Below are positions 16,454 to 25,044 of a stretch of DNA of 38,276 nt, piece after piece. Position 1 is the stretch's first letter; every line of letters begins with the position of its first letter. The DNA is from Nitrospirota bacterium (GTDB lineage: Bacteria; Nitrospirota; Nitrospiria; Nitrospirales; UBA8639). The notes under the pieces were generated by a model that was not told where the DNA came from, ran no database searches, and saw only the letters and a list, made by a program, of their open reading frames with translations. Made by a program: the position numbers and the translations under genes. The stretch lies in assembly GCA_003235785.1 (NCBI GenBank), contig QJYE01000022.1, positions 1 to 38,276 of the forward strand. The letters are read 5' to 3'.

Positions 16454-17395
16454 GTGCGTTGCTGGTCTGATGCCCCGCGAAGGGTTAAGAGGCCTCTGAG
16501 GGTAACCGAGGAGGAACTGACGCGGGAGTTCGCGCGAGTCTCTGACGGTGCTTGTTTTTCCTACTTTATTTGGTTTCATGTTATGACGATGTTTTGGCAG
16601 CCAATCGATGCTGATTCGTGGAATGAGGGAAGCCAGGATTCCTTGCATCCGTCTATGTCGCATGACAGGGAGCATATGGGAGGATTGATCAGCCATCAGC
16701 AGGGAGGTGCCGCTCGCTCGTGTCTTGAGACTGGTGAATTGGAATCTTATGTCGAAGTGTTGACGCCACAGATTGGAGCGATTCCATCTGATCTGGAAAA
16801 TGGATTGAGTGTGAGTCTAGAAGTGTTTGCATTATCTGAGGGGCTTGGTATTTCCCCATGTGTGATGCAGACCCTATGGCAACATAGTGTGCGAACAGGT
16901 TATATGGCGGCATTGATTGCTGCGGATCAGCATCTTTCTCGACAGTTGGTCTGGCAAGCCTTTGTCGGTGGGTTGTTGCATGACATCGGGATGTTAATCT
17001 TTCTCACACAACAGCCGCAGGTATTTTCGGCCATTGTTGATTTGGCTCAATGTCAGGGGCAAGATTTGGCCACGATGGAGCAAAATTTTTTAGGGACTAC
17101 CCATGCCGAATGTGGAGCGAGGTTCTTGGCTCGTTGGGGAGTCTCAATGGAGGTGCTGACCATTGTGGCGTTTCATGATCAACCGTTTAAGGTTTCTCAT
17201 TCTGCCGTGTGTCCTCTCACGGCCGTCTATATTGCTAATATGTTGGAAGGAGGGGGGATCGCCCAAGATGGCGATGGGCTGGTCGGGTGTGAAGGGGAAG
17301 CCTATCTAAGGCGTCTGGGATTATGGGATCATCTTCCACTCTATCAAGGATGGATGCGAGAGCTTCCCTTCCCCATCTCTCTGGGTTATAACTAA
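16454..17395 (+). CDS. HDOD-domain signalling protein
   Basis: 313 residues from a GTG. The core (about 105-290) is an HDOD domain, an HD-like fold used as a non-enzymatic signalling module: L-W-Q-H-S near 128, AFVGGLLHDIGMLIF with its HD pair, and a later AFHDQPF. The first 43 residues look little like protein and have no ribosome site, so the true start may be an ATG at 16583 or 16589. It is the last gene of the plus-strand kinase operon and the only member with an effector-like domain, so it is the best candidate for the output or a partner of the phosphorelay. Confidence 0.82.
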   Translation: MRCWSDAPRRVKRPLRVTEEELTREFARVSDGACFSYFIWFHVMTMFWQPIDADSWNEGSQDSLHPSMSHDREHMGGLISHQQGGAARSCLETGELESYVEVLTPQIGAIPSDLENGLSVSLEVFALSEGLGISPCVMQTLWQHSVRTGYMAALIAADQHLSRQLVWQAFVGGLLHDIGMLIFLTQQPQVFSAIVDLAQCQGQDLATMEQNFLGTTHAECGARFLARWGVSMEVLTIVAFHDQPFKVSHSAVCPLTAVYIANMLEGGGIAQDGDGLVGCEGEAYLRRLGLWDHLPLYQGWMRELPFPISLGYN

Positions 17396-17620
17396 ACGGT
17401 ATTTCCTTAGTATTGACCAGGAATGTGTTCTGCATTCTTGATTCTGGCATCAAGCCAGATTTCCTGCCCGTTTTCGTGAATGCCCGCCTTTACCCTTGTC
17501 AATGTCGCACGGCTTTTCTGCTTGAGGAGAATGTTTCCTCGCGCTGTTTCCATTTCCCGGTCGAGCCTTGTAGGATTGGTCGCCTAGCGTTTATCCATAC
17601 AGAAAGAACGAGAGCTCCTC

Positions 17621-17634
17621 GACCCTTCTGGGTC
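17621..17634 (+). other. Small GC hairpin in the leader of the transglycosylase gene
   Basis: GACCC-TTCT-GGGTC is a perfect five-base-pair stem with a four-base loop. It is enclosed by imperfectly complementary AGAGCTCCT (17611-17619) and AGGGCTCT (17645-17652), so the whole 17611-17652 stretch can fold. No T-run follows. The rest of the 271-base gap 17396-17666 shows no gene I would support; an 80-codon frame at 17413-17655 looks accidental. Confidence 0.35.
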
Positions 17635-17666
17635 TCCCTAGGGCTAGGGCTCTGAGCAAGTGCCGG

Positions 17667-19133
17667 ATGGAAAAATTGTTACGATATGGAGTTAGTGGAC
17701 TGTTCTTCGTGGGATGCCTCCTATTGCTTCCCCATGTCGTTGTTTCCTTGGATCCGCCGCTGGTCCCTTGTTATGACGCGGAGCGATGTTTTGCTGAATT
17801 GTTGGTGGAAGTCGATGCGCCACCTTCTGGATCTGCGGTTTCATCTAAAGCTGCCACCATTTTTCTGCAACTGACGACAGCCTATGGCCATACCCCTTGG
17901 GCTCAACGGGCGAGACTGCGCTATGGGCATGCACTTCTGGCCTCAAAGCCAGATGAAGCAATCCCTTTGTTGCAACAATCCTTAACTGATTTTCCCATGT
18001 TGGATGATTATCTGTATTGGTGGCTCATGCAAGCCTATGTGAATGAGGGTTTGTGGGGGGAGGCGGCAAAGATAGTTGAGAAATTCACCAATGGATATCG
18101 CGAATCCCTTGTGCGAGCTGACGTGTTGTATCAGGGTGGAACAGCCTTATTGGAAATGAAGGATTGCCAGGCTGCTCGTTCTGTTTTAACGCAAGGGTTG
18201 GCCTTGAAGCCACGACATGCCCAAGCTGCTTACGCGTTATTTCAGAAAGGTTTGTGCGCGGCTCAACTTGGACGCAAGGATGAAGCCATCGAGATTTTTC
18301 GTAAATTGTGGTGGCAGTTCCCGTTGGCACTGGAAAGGGATCATGTCGAAGCTTGGTTCGTTCAAGAAGGAGATTCAACGTTTGTCCCGACAGTTGCGGA
18401 GCGGTATCAGCGTGGGATGATATTGTCGAAGAGAGGAGCCTTGTCAGAGGCCATAGCGGAATTCCAGCGGGTAGAGGCATTCTCATTGAATACCCCACAA
18501 TCGATCCAAGCACAATTTCAAGTCGCCATGGCTTTGATTCGATTGAAGCGGTACGGTCAAGCGGAAAACACGTTGAAAGTGCTCGCCCAATCTCCCTCTT
18601 CCCGGAGAGACGAGGCGTGGGTCTGGTTAGGTCGAACATATCTGCGGCAAGGTAAAGGGCAGCCATTGGCCAATTTAGTCAAGGCATTGCCGGTGGATGG
18701 GCTTACTGGAGATCAGCAAGCTCAATTGTACACTTTTTATGGAATTTGGTTGGAGGATCATGATCGGTGGGCTGAAGCGGTGCAGGCCTATCAGAAGGCA
18801 GGGCATATCGCGCATACCTTGTCACGGCAATTGGATGCCTGGTGGCGAGCCGGATGGATTTATTACCAACGTCAGCAATTTTCTCAAGCCATCACCGTCT
18901 TTCAGGAGATTATTCAGAAGACTCAGGAGCCGCATTCGGTTTCTCTGATACATGTGGCGGCTCAAGCCTCATATTGGTTAGCCCGCTCACAAGCCCATGT
19001 GGGGCAGCTGGCCGAAGCAACACAGCATTTTGAACACATACATCAGGCGTATCCTTTGACCTATTATGGGCAATTGGCACAGAGCCAGCTTGGCCCGACT
19101 GCAAGTCATTCCCCTGCATGGGGGGGGGGATAG
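17667..19133 (+). CDS. slt: Soluble lytic murein transglycosylase, N-terminal TPR-like half (frame ends at a G10 tract)
   Basis: 488 residues. A hydrophobic N-terminus (residues about 5-27, FFVGCLLLLPHVVVSL) looks like a signal peptide for export to the periplasm. The rest is a string of helical TPR/Slt70-like repeats (for example Y-R-E-S then A-D-V-L-Y-Q-G-G; W-A-E-A-V-Q-A-Y-Q-K-A-G; F-S-Q-A-I-T-V-F-Q-E-I). This is the superhelical U-domain that precedes the catalytic domain in Slt70. The frame stops in P-A-W-G-G-G-TAG immediately after ten consecutive G (19120-19129), and the catalytic domain resumes in the -1 frame. The two halves together give about 750 residues, longer than but comparable to E. 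coli Slt70. The start is an ATG after GTGCCGG with no strong ribosome site. Confidence 0.85.
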   Translation: MEKLLRYGVSGLFFVGCLLLLPHVVVSLDPPLVPCYDAERCFAELLVEVDAPPSGSAVSSKAATIFLQLTTAYGHTPWAQRARLRYGHALLASKPDEAIPLLQQSLTDFPMLDDYLYWWLMQAYVNEGLWGEAAKIVEKFTNGYRESLVRADVLYQGGTALLEMKDCQAARSVLTQGLALKPRHAQAAYALFQKGLCAAQLGRKDEAIEIFRKLWWQFPLALERDHVEAWFVQEGDSTFVPTVAERYQRGMILSKRGALSEAIAEFQRVEAFSLNTPQSIQAQFQVAMALIRLKRYGQAENTLKVLAQSPSSRRDEAWVWLGRTYLRQGKGQPLANLVKALPVDGLTGDQQAQLYTFYGIWLEDHDRWAEAVQAYQKAGHIAHTLSRQLDAWWRAGWIYYQRQQFSQAITVFQEIIQKTQEPHSVSLIHVAAQASYWLARSQAHVGQLAEATQHFEHIHQAYPLTYYGQLAQSQLGPTASHSPAWGGG

Positions 19134-19918
19134 CCACAACCGTTTCGCAGGGAAGGGGTGTTCCTGCCAATCTCGAGCAAGATATCCATTACCAAAAATT
19201 CCAAGTCCTCAAGCAGGTTCAATTTTCCAAAGAGGCTTTGCAGGAATTTGAGCAGGTGGCCGTCCGGCATGGGTCAAATGTGCAGGTGTTCCCTGAGCTC
19301 ATTTCTTTAGCCGGAGGGGTTGGAGCCCACGATGTTGGAATTCGTTTAGCGATTCGTCATTTTGGGTCTACCTTGCGGACCGGGCAGCTGCCGTCTGGTT
19401 CTCCGGCGTGGGCTGGAGCGTTCCCCATGGGCTATCACGAAATGATTCGATCATACGCTCCTCAACATGTGGATCCTTTTTTGGTAGCCGGCCTCATTCG
19501 TGAAGAAAGTTTATATAGCACTCGTGTGGTCTCGCCTGTTGGTGCGATCGGGCTGATGCAACTCATGCCGGCAACGGCGAAACGTCTGGCACATCAATTG
19601 ACATCGGGCATAGCCTATGAGCCTGCTCATTTGTATCAACCCCGGCATAATATCCAATTAGGAACGCATTATTTGGGGCAGTTGGTGGATGAATTTCAGG
19701 GTAACCTTATTTATTCCGTGGCGGCGTATAACGCGGGGCCTGAGGCGGTCCAACGATGGATGGCTAAAAATGGGCATCGTCCGTCTGATGAATTTGTCGA
19801 ACTGATCGGCTATCGGGAGACTCGTGGATATGTGAAACGGGTGTTAGGGAGTTACCGAATTTATCGGGCCTTATTTGGTGAGCCGTGCTCCGGCAATTCT
19901 CTTGACAGGTTTTGTTGA
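19118..19918 (+). CDS. slt: Soluble lytic murein transglycosylase, C-terminal catalytic half in the -1 frame
   Basis: 266 codons carrying the SLT catalytic domain: LVAGLIREESLYSTRVVSPV with the catalytic Glu in R-E-E-S, then GAIGLMQLMPATA, and AAYNAGPEAVQRW, followed by YVKRVLGSYRIY. The reaction is cleavage of the MurNAc-GlcNAc bond with 1,6-anhydro formation. Before it lies a linker (about residues 20-120) that continues the Slt70 architecture. The formal ATG at 19118 sits in front of the G-run and has no ribosome site, so separate initiation is unlikely; the real protein should come from the upstream half by a changed G-run length or a -1 slip. The end of this gene contains the promoter of zapB. 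Confidence 0.85.
   Translation: MGGGIATTVSQGRGVPANLEQDIHYQKFQVLKQVQFSKEALQEFEQVAVRHGSNVQVFPELISLAGGVGAHDVGIRLAIRHFGSTLRTGQLPSGSPAWAGAFPMGYHEMIRSYAPQHVDPFLVAGLIREESLYSTRVVSPVGAIGLMQLMPATAKRLAHQLTSGIAYEPAHLYQPRHNIQLGTHYLGQLVDEFQGNLIYSVAAYNAGPEAVQRWMAKNGHRPSDEFVELIGYRETRGYVKRVLGSYRIYRALFGEPCSGNSLDRFC
19120..19129 (+). repeat. Homopolymeric G10 tract at the slt frame break
   Basis: Ten consecutive G lie exactly where slt changes frame. With 10 G the upstream frame ends at TAG 19131-19133. With 8 or 11 G the two halves join in one frame (P-A-W-G-G-I-A or P-A-W-G-G-G-I-A). A -1 ribosomal slip on GGG-GGG has the same effect. Confidence 0.95.
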
Positions 19919-19930
19919 ACGCACTATAGT
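19902..19930 (+). promoter_or_regulatory. Sigma-70 type promoter for zapB-zapA
   Basis: TTGACA (19902-19907), a 17-base spacer and TATAGT (19925-19930): a perfect -35, ideal spacing and five of six matches in the -10. It overlaps the 3' end of slt and lies 34 bases before the zapB start, so the division genes can be expressed independently of slt. Confidence 0.85.
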
Positions 19931-19964
19931 CGGCGCGTTTATCCCTGTAAGGAAGGAGGTCTGT

Positions 19965-20201
19965 GTGAGCGTTGAAAACATGGAAAAGTTGGAACTTCGT
20001 GTTCGGAAGTTGCTCGATTTAGTTGTCGAATTGCGTCAAGATAAGTCACAACTGGAACAGGAGCTTGCATCCACTCGCGAGCATTTAGCCAAACAGCAAG
20101 AAATGTCTGAAGGTTGGGAAGACGAGCGGGGCACGATTCGTTCAAAAATTGAAAAAGTGCTCGGCGAGCTTGAATTTTTGGATCGTTCAAACGATCATTA
20201 A
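19965..20201 (+). CDS. zapB: ZapB-like coiled-coil cell-division protein
   Basis: A 78-residue, almost entirely coiled-coil protein (ELRVRKLLDLVVELR, then K-S-Q-L-E-Q-E-L). E. coli ZapB is about 80 residues; it joins ZapA at the Z ring and stabilises FtsZ. The GTG at 19965 is chosen because AAGGAGGT (19953-19960) lies just upstream. A longer frame from 19875 overlaps slt and the promoter and is unlikely, and the ATG at 19980 is too far from the ribosome site. It is immediately followed by zapA (10-base gap), which supports the assignment; sequence similarity alone in such short coiled coils is weak. Confidence 0.8.
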   Translation: MSVENMEKLELRVRKLLDLVVELRQDKSQLEQELASTREHLAKQQEMSEGWEDERGTIRSKIEKVLGELEFLDRSNDH

Positions 20202-20211
20202 ACGGATTGGA

Positions 20212-20508
20212 ATGATGACAAAGACTATTGAGGTCGAAGTCTTTGGTCACCGGTTTTCCTTGCAGGGTGAGGGCGATGAGGCCTACTTTCATGAGTTGGC
20301 TGATTATGTCGACAGGCAAATGCGGACTCTTGCCAAGCAAGCCAAGACGAGTACTTCGACTAAGCTGGCTATTTTAGTAGCTATTAATGTCACCGATCAG
20401 CTCTTTCGCCAACAACGGCATCGTGAGTCGGGAGAAATTGAAATGGACCGCCGGGCCCAACTCCTATTGGAAAGGATTGATGAGCATTTAGAATCCCCTC
20501 CTCGCTAA
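20212..20508 (+). CDS. zapA: Cell-division protein ZapA
   Basis: 98 residues from ATG 20212 (ATG 20215 is an equal choice). The N-terminal domain shows the family pattern IEVEVFGHRFSLQGEGDEAYFHELADYVD, then the helical dimerisation segment (A-I-L-V-A-I-N-V-T-D-Q-L) and a C-terminal coiled coil. ZapA cross-links FtsZ protofilaments. It shares the promoter at 19902 with zapB. A longer frame from 20149 overlaps zapB and lacks family similarity. Confidence 0.9.
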   Translation: MMTKTIEVEVFGHRFSLQGEGDEAYFHELADYVDRQMRTLAKQAKTSTSTKLAILVAINVTDQLFRQQRHRESGEIEMDRRAQLLLERIDEHLESPPR

Positions 20509-21235
20509 GCATTCATAAGACTTTCTCCTCTTCATCTCCGTGTTCATAGAATTTCCTTTTAAAACAGATGGTTAAGTTGCGTTACCTGTGTGGGCAGGAT
20601 TTGATGCTGTCACGCCTGTGGTGATGCGTATGGACCTATGATTGAAATGGAGGGAAGTGTTCTGATATTTTATTGTCCAACTAAATCATTGAATTCCAAA
20701 GAATGAAAGGAATATTCCCTTTGCAGGGGAAAGACACTGGAGGCCCACAATGACTAGATTATGGTTCGTCATAGTGGGTTGTTTGGGAATTGGGATTGAG
20801 CGATGTTGGAAACGATTATGTGAGGGTCAAGGGTATTCTTGGACATTATGGTTCCTACGGCCTCTAGAGGCCCTATCCAAGGAGAATAGTTGGTCATTCG
20901 ATTTGAAGCATTTAGTGGGATGGTGTGTCATCGATCTAGTACCTTCTCTCTTCTCTGTACACCACCAGTGGTGGTTACAAGCTGAATGTCTTTCAAGAAG
21001 CGTGAAGACCCTGATGAATTTTCAAGCTTTTCCACTCGTTCTTCTTCCTGTTTCTTCTAGCCGTTCTCTACCTTATCCCAGGTAAATAGGCTTTCTCCTC
21101 CAGTCTTTCCTGATTCTTTTCCTCTGGCTCAAGGGTTTTTATGTTTTGTGTGCGGCAACGTTGGTTTCTCATGAGCTGTTCAGGAAGAAGTTTTTCTAAT
21201 CATGAGTACACAAGGAAACGAATAGGAGACAATCG
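20509..21235 (+). other. Long gap between zapA and rny with several hairpins
   Basis: 727 bases without a supportable gene. Foldable elements include the palindrome GGAATATTCC (20709-20718), an 11-base stem with one mismatch (20744-20754 with 20768-20778), the perfect 14-base palindrome GGCCTCTAGAGGCC (20859-20872), and a stem with one bulge at 20956-20979. A 111-codon frame at 20750-21085 has a fair ribosome site but an odd, Trp-rich composition and is probably not coding. In many proteobacteria 6S RNA follows zapA, but I could not recognise its conserved bubble here. The gap may hold an uncharacterised RNA or a long rny leader. Confidence 0.4.
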
Positions 21236-22798
21236 ATGGAAATGGTCATTCCTATACTGGCAGGTTTGATTGGGCTGGGACTTGGGTTCGTCTTGTCCAA
21301 AGTGCTTCAACAGCATCTGGACGGTCAGCGGCGCTCCGAGGCTGAGGTTCAATTGCAGCAGCTTACCCAGAATGCCCAACGGGAAGCGGAGAATATGCTC
21401 AAGGAAGCGAAGATTGAAGCGAAGGATCTGTTATTTCAGGCGAAATCTGAGCTGGAAGCCAAAGAAAAAGAAAAACGAAATGAAATTCAAGCCGCTGATC
21501 GAAAGCTTCATCAGCGAGAGGAAGCTTTTGAACGCAAGGTCGCTCAGTTTGATAAACGCGATGAAGAGCTACGGCGACAGGAGCAGGCATTCAAAAAACA
21601 GGAGGAGGCCCTAGCCAAGCAGACAGCTGCTTGTGAACAGGCCATTAAGGAACATCGTGTCGCGTTGGAGCAGGTGGCAGGGATTACGGCCGATGAAGCC
21701 AAGCGGCAATTATTGAGCGAAATTGAGACCGAGGCCAGGCTGGATTCGTCCCTCTTGACCAAGCGGATTTTAGATGAAGCCAAAGAAACGGCAGATCGAG
21801 ATGCCCGAGAAATTGTCACCCGGTCTATTCAACGAATTACCCGAGATTATGTCAATGAGGCCACCATTTCTGTCGTTCCCCTGGCCAATGACGGGATGAA
21901 GGGACGAATTATTGGTCGGGAAGGAAGAAATATTCGTGCCTTGGAAGCTGCGACTGGCGTGGACTTGATCATTGATGAAACGCCGGAAGCGGTGATCGTG
22001 TCAGGATTTGATCCTCTGCGTCGGGAGGTCGCCAAAATTGCCTTGGAACGTTTGATGCAGGATGGCCGTATTCATCCGACGAGGATTGAAGAAGTGGTGG
22101 AAAAGGTTAAAGGGGATTTGGATAAACTCATGCGGGATGAGGCGGAGAAAGTCATTTTCGAAGTCGGACTTTCAGATTTTCATCCAGAAATTGTCAAATT
22201 GTTGGGGCGACTGAAATACCGGACCAGCTATGGGCAAAATAATCTATACCATGCTCGAGAAGCGGCCTATATTTGTGGAATTATGGCATCGGAGCTGGGC
22301 TTGGATGTGAAGCTGTCGAAGCGTGGGGCGTTGCTCCATGATATCGGGAAAGTCGTCAGTCATGAGGAGGAAGGCACGCATGCCATGCTTGGAGCGGAAA
22401 TGGCCAAGAAGTATGGTGAGTCTGAACTCATTGTTAATGCCATTGCGGCCCATCATGAGCAAGTTGAGCCCTTATGTCCAGAAGCCGTCTTGGTCGCGGC
22501 TGCCGAAGCGCTTTCAGCTGCGCGCCCTGGTGCCAGGCGTGAGACATTGGAAGCCTATGTGAAGCGGTTAGAAAAATTGGAATCGTTGGCGACGGGTTTT
22601 GCCGGTGTTGATAAAGCTTATGCGATTCAGGCAGGACGGGAAGTGCGGGTGATCATTCGACAGGGAGAGTTAAGTGATACTGAAGGGTTTGCCCTGTCAC
22701 GAGATCTAGCAAAAAAAATTGAACAAGAATTGACCTATCCCGGCCAAATCAAGGTCACCGTGATTCGTGAAAATCGATTCATTGAATTTGCCAAGTAG
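21236..22798 (+). CDS. rny: Ribonuclease Y
   Basis: 520 residues, the usual family length. An N-terminal membrane anchor (residues about 4-22, VIPILAGLIGLGLGFVL) is followed by a long charged coiled coil (about 30-205). A KH domain follows (G-R-I-I-G-R-E-G-R-N-I, about 220-285), then an HD domain (LLHDIGKVVSHEEEGTH, about 360-450) that supplies the metal centre. RNase Y is the membrane-bound endoribonuclease that starts mRNA decay in bacteria lacking RNase E. AGGAG at 21223-21227 supports the ATG. It is followed after 27 bases by the ymdB-like gene, a pairing common in many phyla. Confidence 0.97.
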   Translation: MEMVIPILAGLIGLGLGFVLSKVLQQHLDGQRRSEAEVQLQQLTQNAQREAENMLKEAKIEAKDLLFQAKSELEAKEKEKRNEIQAADRKLHQREEAFERKVAQFDKRDEELRRQEQAFKKQEEALAKQTAACEQAIKEHRVALEQVAGITADEAKRQLLSEIETEARLDSSLLTKRILDEAKETADRDAREIVTRSIQRITRDYVNEATISVVPLANDGMKGRIIGREGRNIRALEAATGVDLIIDETPEAVIVSGFDPLRREVAKIALERLMQDGRIHPTRIEEVVEKVKGDLDKLMRDEAEKVIFEVGLSDFHPEIVKLLGRLKYRTSYGQNNLYHAREAAYICGIMASELGLDVKLSKRGALLHDIGKVVSHEEEGTHAMLGAEMAKKYGESELIVNAIAAHHEQVEPLCPEAVLVAAAEALSAARPGARRETLEAYVKRLEKLESLATGFAGVDKAYAIQAGREVRVIIRQGELSDTEGFALSRDLAKKIEQELTYPGQIKVTVIRENRFIEFAK

Positions 22799-22825
22799 TC
22801 TGTAAGGAGCTGAAAGCCACAAGAT

Positions 22826-23605
22826 ATGAATCTTTTGTTTATCGGGGACATTATGGGTGAGCCCGGTCGGCGAGTGTTGTTAAAACACCTCTCGAAGACT
22901 ATTCGAGAGCATCATATTGATGTGGTGGTCGGAAATGGAGAAAACGCTGCCGGGGGATTCGGGATTACCCCGGATATCGCTGAAGAGTTATTTGACCTTG
23001 GCCTTTCGGCCATTACCTTAGGGAATCATGCCTGGGATAAGCGTGAGGCCATGGAGTATTTGGATAAAGAGCCACGGGTGATTCGTCCCGCCAATTATCC
23101 AGACGGTGTTCCGGGAAAAGGGACGTGTGTGATTGAAACGAACCAGGGTGAACGGGTTGGGGTTCTGCAACTCATGGGGCGAGTCTTTATGCCTATGGTG
23201 GATTGCCCCTTTCGTGTCGCTGAAAGAGAATTGGCGCAATTGACGGCCAAGACAGACTACATTTTTGTCGATATGCATGCCGAAACCACCTCAGAAAAAA
23301 TGGCGATGGGCTATTTTTTGGATGGGAAGGTTTCTGCGGTATTGGGGACCCATACCCATGTGCAGACGGCTGATGAGCAAATTTTACCGCAGGGGACCGG
23401 CTATCTGACCGATGTGGGGATGACCGGCCCTGTCAAATCCGTAATCGGCATGAAACCCAATTTGGTCATTCAGAAATTTCTGACGCAGTTGCCACGACGG
23501 TTTGAAGTCGCACCAGGGCCATCTGTGTTATGTGCCGCCGTCGTGCAAATTGATCGTGCCACTCGAAAAACCACTCATATTTCCCGACTGCGACTGTTTG
23601 AGTAA
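22826..23605 (+). CDS. ymdB: YmdB-family metallophosphoesterase
   Basis: 259 residues matching the TIGR00282/YmdB family of dinuclear-metal phosphodiesterases that hydrolyse 2',3'-cyclic nucleotides. Metal ligands are visible in LLFIGDIMGEPGRR (Asp8), VGNGENAAGG (Asn/Glu), LGNHAWDK (Asn-His), DMHAETTSEK and GTHTHVQTAD. It lies directly behind rny, and in Bacillus YmdB is known to modulate RNase Y activity, so a shared role in RNA turnover is plausible. An AAGGAG site (22804-22809) precedes the ATG by about 16 bases. Confidence 0.93.
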   Translation: MNLLFIGDIMGEPGRRVLLKHLSKTIREHHIDVVVGNGENAAGGFGITPDIAEELFDLGLSAITLGNHAWDKREAMEYLDKEPRVIRPANYPDGVPGKGTCVIETNQGERVGVLQLMGRVFMPMVDCPFRVAERELAQLTAKTDYIFVDMHAETTSEKMAMGYFLDGKVSAVLGTHTHVQTADEQILPQGTGYLTDVGMTGPVKSVIGMKPNLVIQKFLTQLPRRFEVAPGPSVLCAAVVQIDRATRKTTHISRLRLFE

Positions 23606-23614
23606 CGCATTCTC

Positions 23615-24970
23615 GTGCCAGAGCTTTTCCCGCCTTTGCTGACCGTCTCGGAACTCACGAGACATATTCGTTCAAATTTGGAACAGCAATTCCCCTCAGT
23701 GTGGGTGGAAGGGGAAATCTCTAACCTTCGTTGTCCGTCATCCGGACACCATTATTTTACGTTAAAAGATCAAAGTAGCCAGATTCGAGCGGTGATGTTT
23801 CGGAAACAAGCCGAACGGTTGAAGTTTGCCCTTCAAGACGGATTGGAGGTCTTGGTATTTGGGCGTCTGACGGTCTATGAACCTCGTGGCGACTATCAAT
23901 TATTGTTAGAAGGGGTTGAGCCCAAGGGGGTTGGGGAGTTGCAATTGGCTTTCATGCAACTCAAGGCCAAGCTGGAGGCTGAAGGGCTATTCCAAGGATC
24001 CCGGAAGAGGCCGCTGCCAGCATTTCCCGAACGAATTGGAGTGGTGACATCACCCGTGGGGGCTGCTCTTCATGATTTGTTGACCATTCTTTATCGACGA
24101 TGGCCTTTGGCCCAGGTTCTTATTGCTCCAGTAGCCGTTCAGGGTAGAGAGGCGGCGGGGCAAATTGCTGCAGCCATTCAGATGTTCAATCAATCTGGTC
24201 CTCCATTTGGCAAAGTTGATGTATTAATTGTTGGGCGGGGAGGCGGGTCGCTGGAAGATTTATGGGCATTCAATGAGGAGCCCGTCGTGAGGGCCATTGC
24301 CGGATCTCACATTCCCATTGTGTCGGCAGTCGGGCATGAAACCGATGTGACGCTTGCTGATTTGGTGGCTGATTGCCGTGCCCCGACTCCCTCGGCGGCT
24401 GCGGAATTGGTCGCTCCAGATTGCACGAGGGTGAAGGAGCAGGTTCGCCATCATCGTGCCAGATTGGAGCGGTCCTTCAAGGGCATCGTTAGCGCTTTGA
24501 CCGTCCGGGTTCAGCAGATGCGTCAACGAATACCTGAGCCACGGCTTATTATCGGGCATTTCGTTCAACGGGTGGATGAGTTAGAGGGACAGTTGTATCG
24601 AAACATTAAGCACTGGTGTCGAAATATGCAGCTCTTGCTCTTGCAGCATCAATCTGCCATATGGGAAGCCAACCCCCTACGGACTATTCATCAAGAGCAG
24701 GGGAAAATAGCTGAGCTTACTCGATATGTGGTTCAAGGTGCTCAGAATTCTATTTTGCTCAGGCGGCATCAGGTTACAGTATTGATCTCTCAACTGCATC
24801 AATTGAGTCCCCTAGCAGTTTTGGCAAGGGGGTATAGTATTATCACGGACCTTCATGATGGGAAAGTCGTGAGAAAGTCAACAGATACTAAGGTAGGTGG
24901 GGGAGTGCTGGCGACCTTGTCCGACGGTGAACTGGTTTGCCGGGTCGAACAAATTTCTCCACCGAAATAA
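23615..24970 (+). CDS. xseA: Exodeoxyribonuclease VII large subunit
   Basis: 451 residues from GTG 23615, nine bases after ymdB. An N-terminal OB fold (WVEGEISNL, then H-H-Y-F-T-L-K-D) precedes the catalytic core with IGVVTSPVGAALHD, DVLIVGRGGGSLEDLW and SAVGHETDVTLADLVAD, followed by a long helical region that binds XseB. The enzyme degrades single-stranded DNA from both ends in DNA repair. No strong ribosome site is visible, so translation may be coupled to ymdB. Confidence 0.96.
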   Translation: MPELFPPLLTVSELTRHIRSNLEQQFPSVWVEGEISNLRCPSSGHHYFTLKDQSSQIRAVMFRKQAERLKFALQDGLEVLVFGRLTVYEPRGDYQLLLEGVEPKGVGELQLAFMQLKAKLEAEGLFQGSRKRPLPAFPERIGVVTSPVGAALHDLLTILYRRWPLAQVLIAPVAVQGREAAGQIAAAIQMFNQSGPPFGKVDVLIVGRGGGSLEDLWAFNEEPVVRAIAGSHIPIVSAVGHETDVTLADLVADCRAPTPSAAAELVAPDCTRVKEQVRHHRARLERSFKGIVSALTVRVQQMRQRIPEPRLIIGHFVQRVDELEGQLYRNIKHWCRNMQLLLLQHQSAIWEANPLRTIHQEQGKIAELTRYVVQGAQNSILLRRHQVTVLISQLHQLSPLAVLARGYSIITDLHDGKVVRKSTDTKVGGGVLATLSDGELVCRVEQISPPK

Positions 24971-25002
24971 AGATGTACTTTAGATTCATGGTGAGGGAAG
25001 GC

Positions 25003-25008
25003 TATAAT
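25003..25008 (+). promoter_or_regulatory. Possible -10 element upstream of xseB
   Basis: A perfect TATAAT stands 36 bases before the xseB start. The hexamer 17 bases upstream (24980-24985, TTAGAT) is a poor -35, so this is a weak candidate for a secondary promoter in the 74-base xseA-xseB gap. Confidence 0.3.
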
Positions 25009-25044
25009 ACGATGGAATTTTTAGCTGAACAATAAGGGAAAACG

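Noticed and set aside
17413..17655. 80-codon frame before slt
   Set aside because: Composition is not protein-like and a hairpin covers its end.
19875..19964. Longer zapB start
   Set aside because: It would read through the slt end and the promoter; the strong AAGGAGGT fits the GTG at 19965.
20509..20720. 6S RNA after zapA
   Set aside because: Gene order suggests it, but I could not pair the ends or find the conserved central bubble.
20750..21085. 111-codon frame between zapA and rny
   Set aside because: Its Trp-rich, unpatterned residues match no family I know, and hairpins overlap its start, despite a fair ribosome site.
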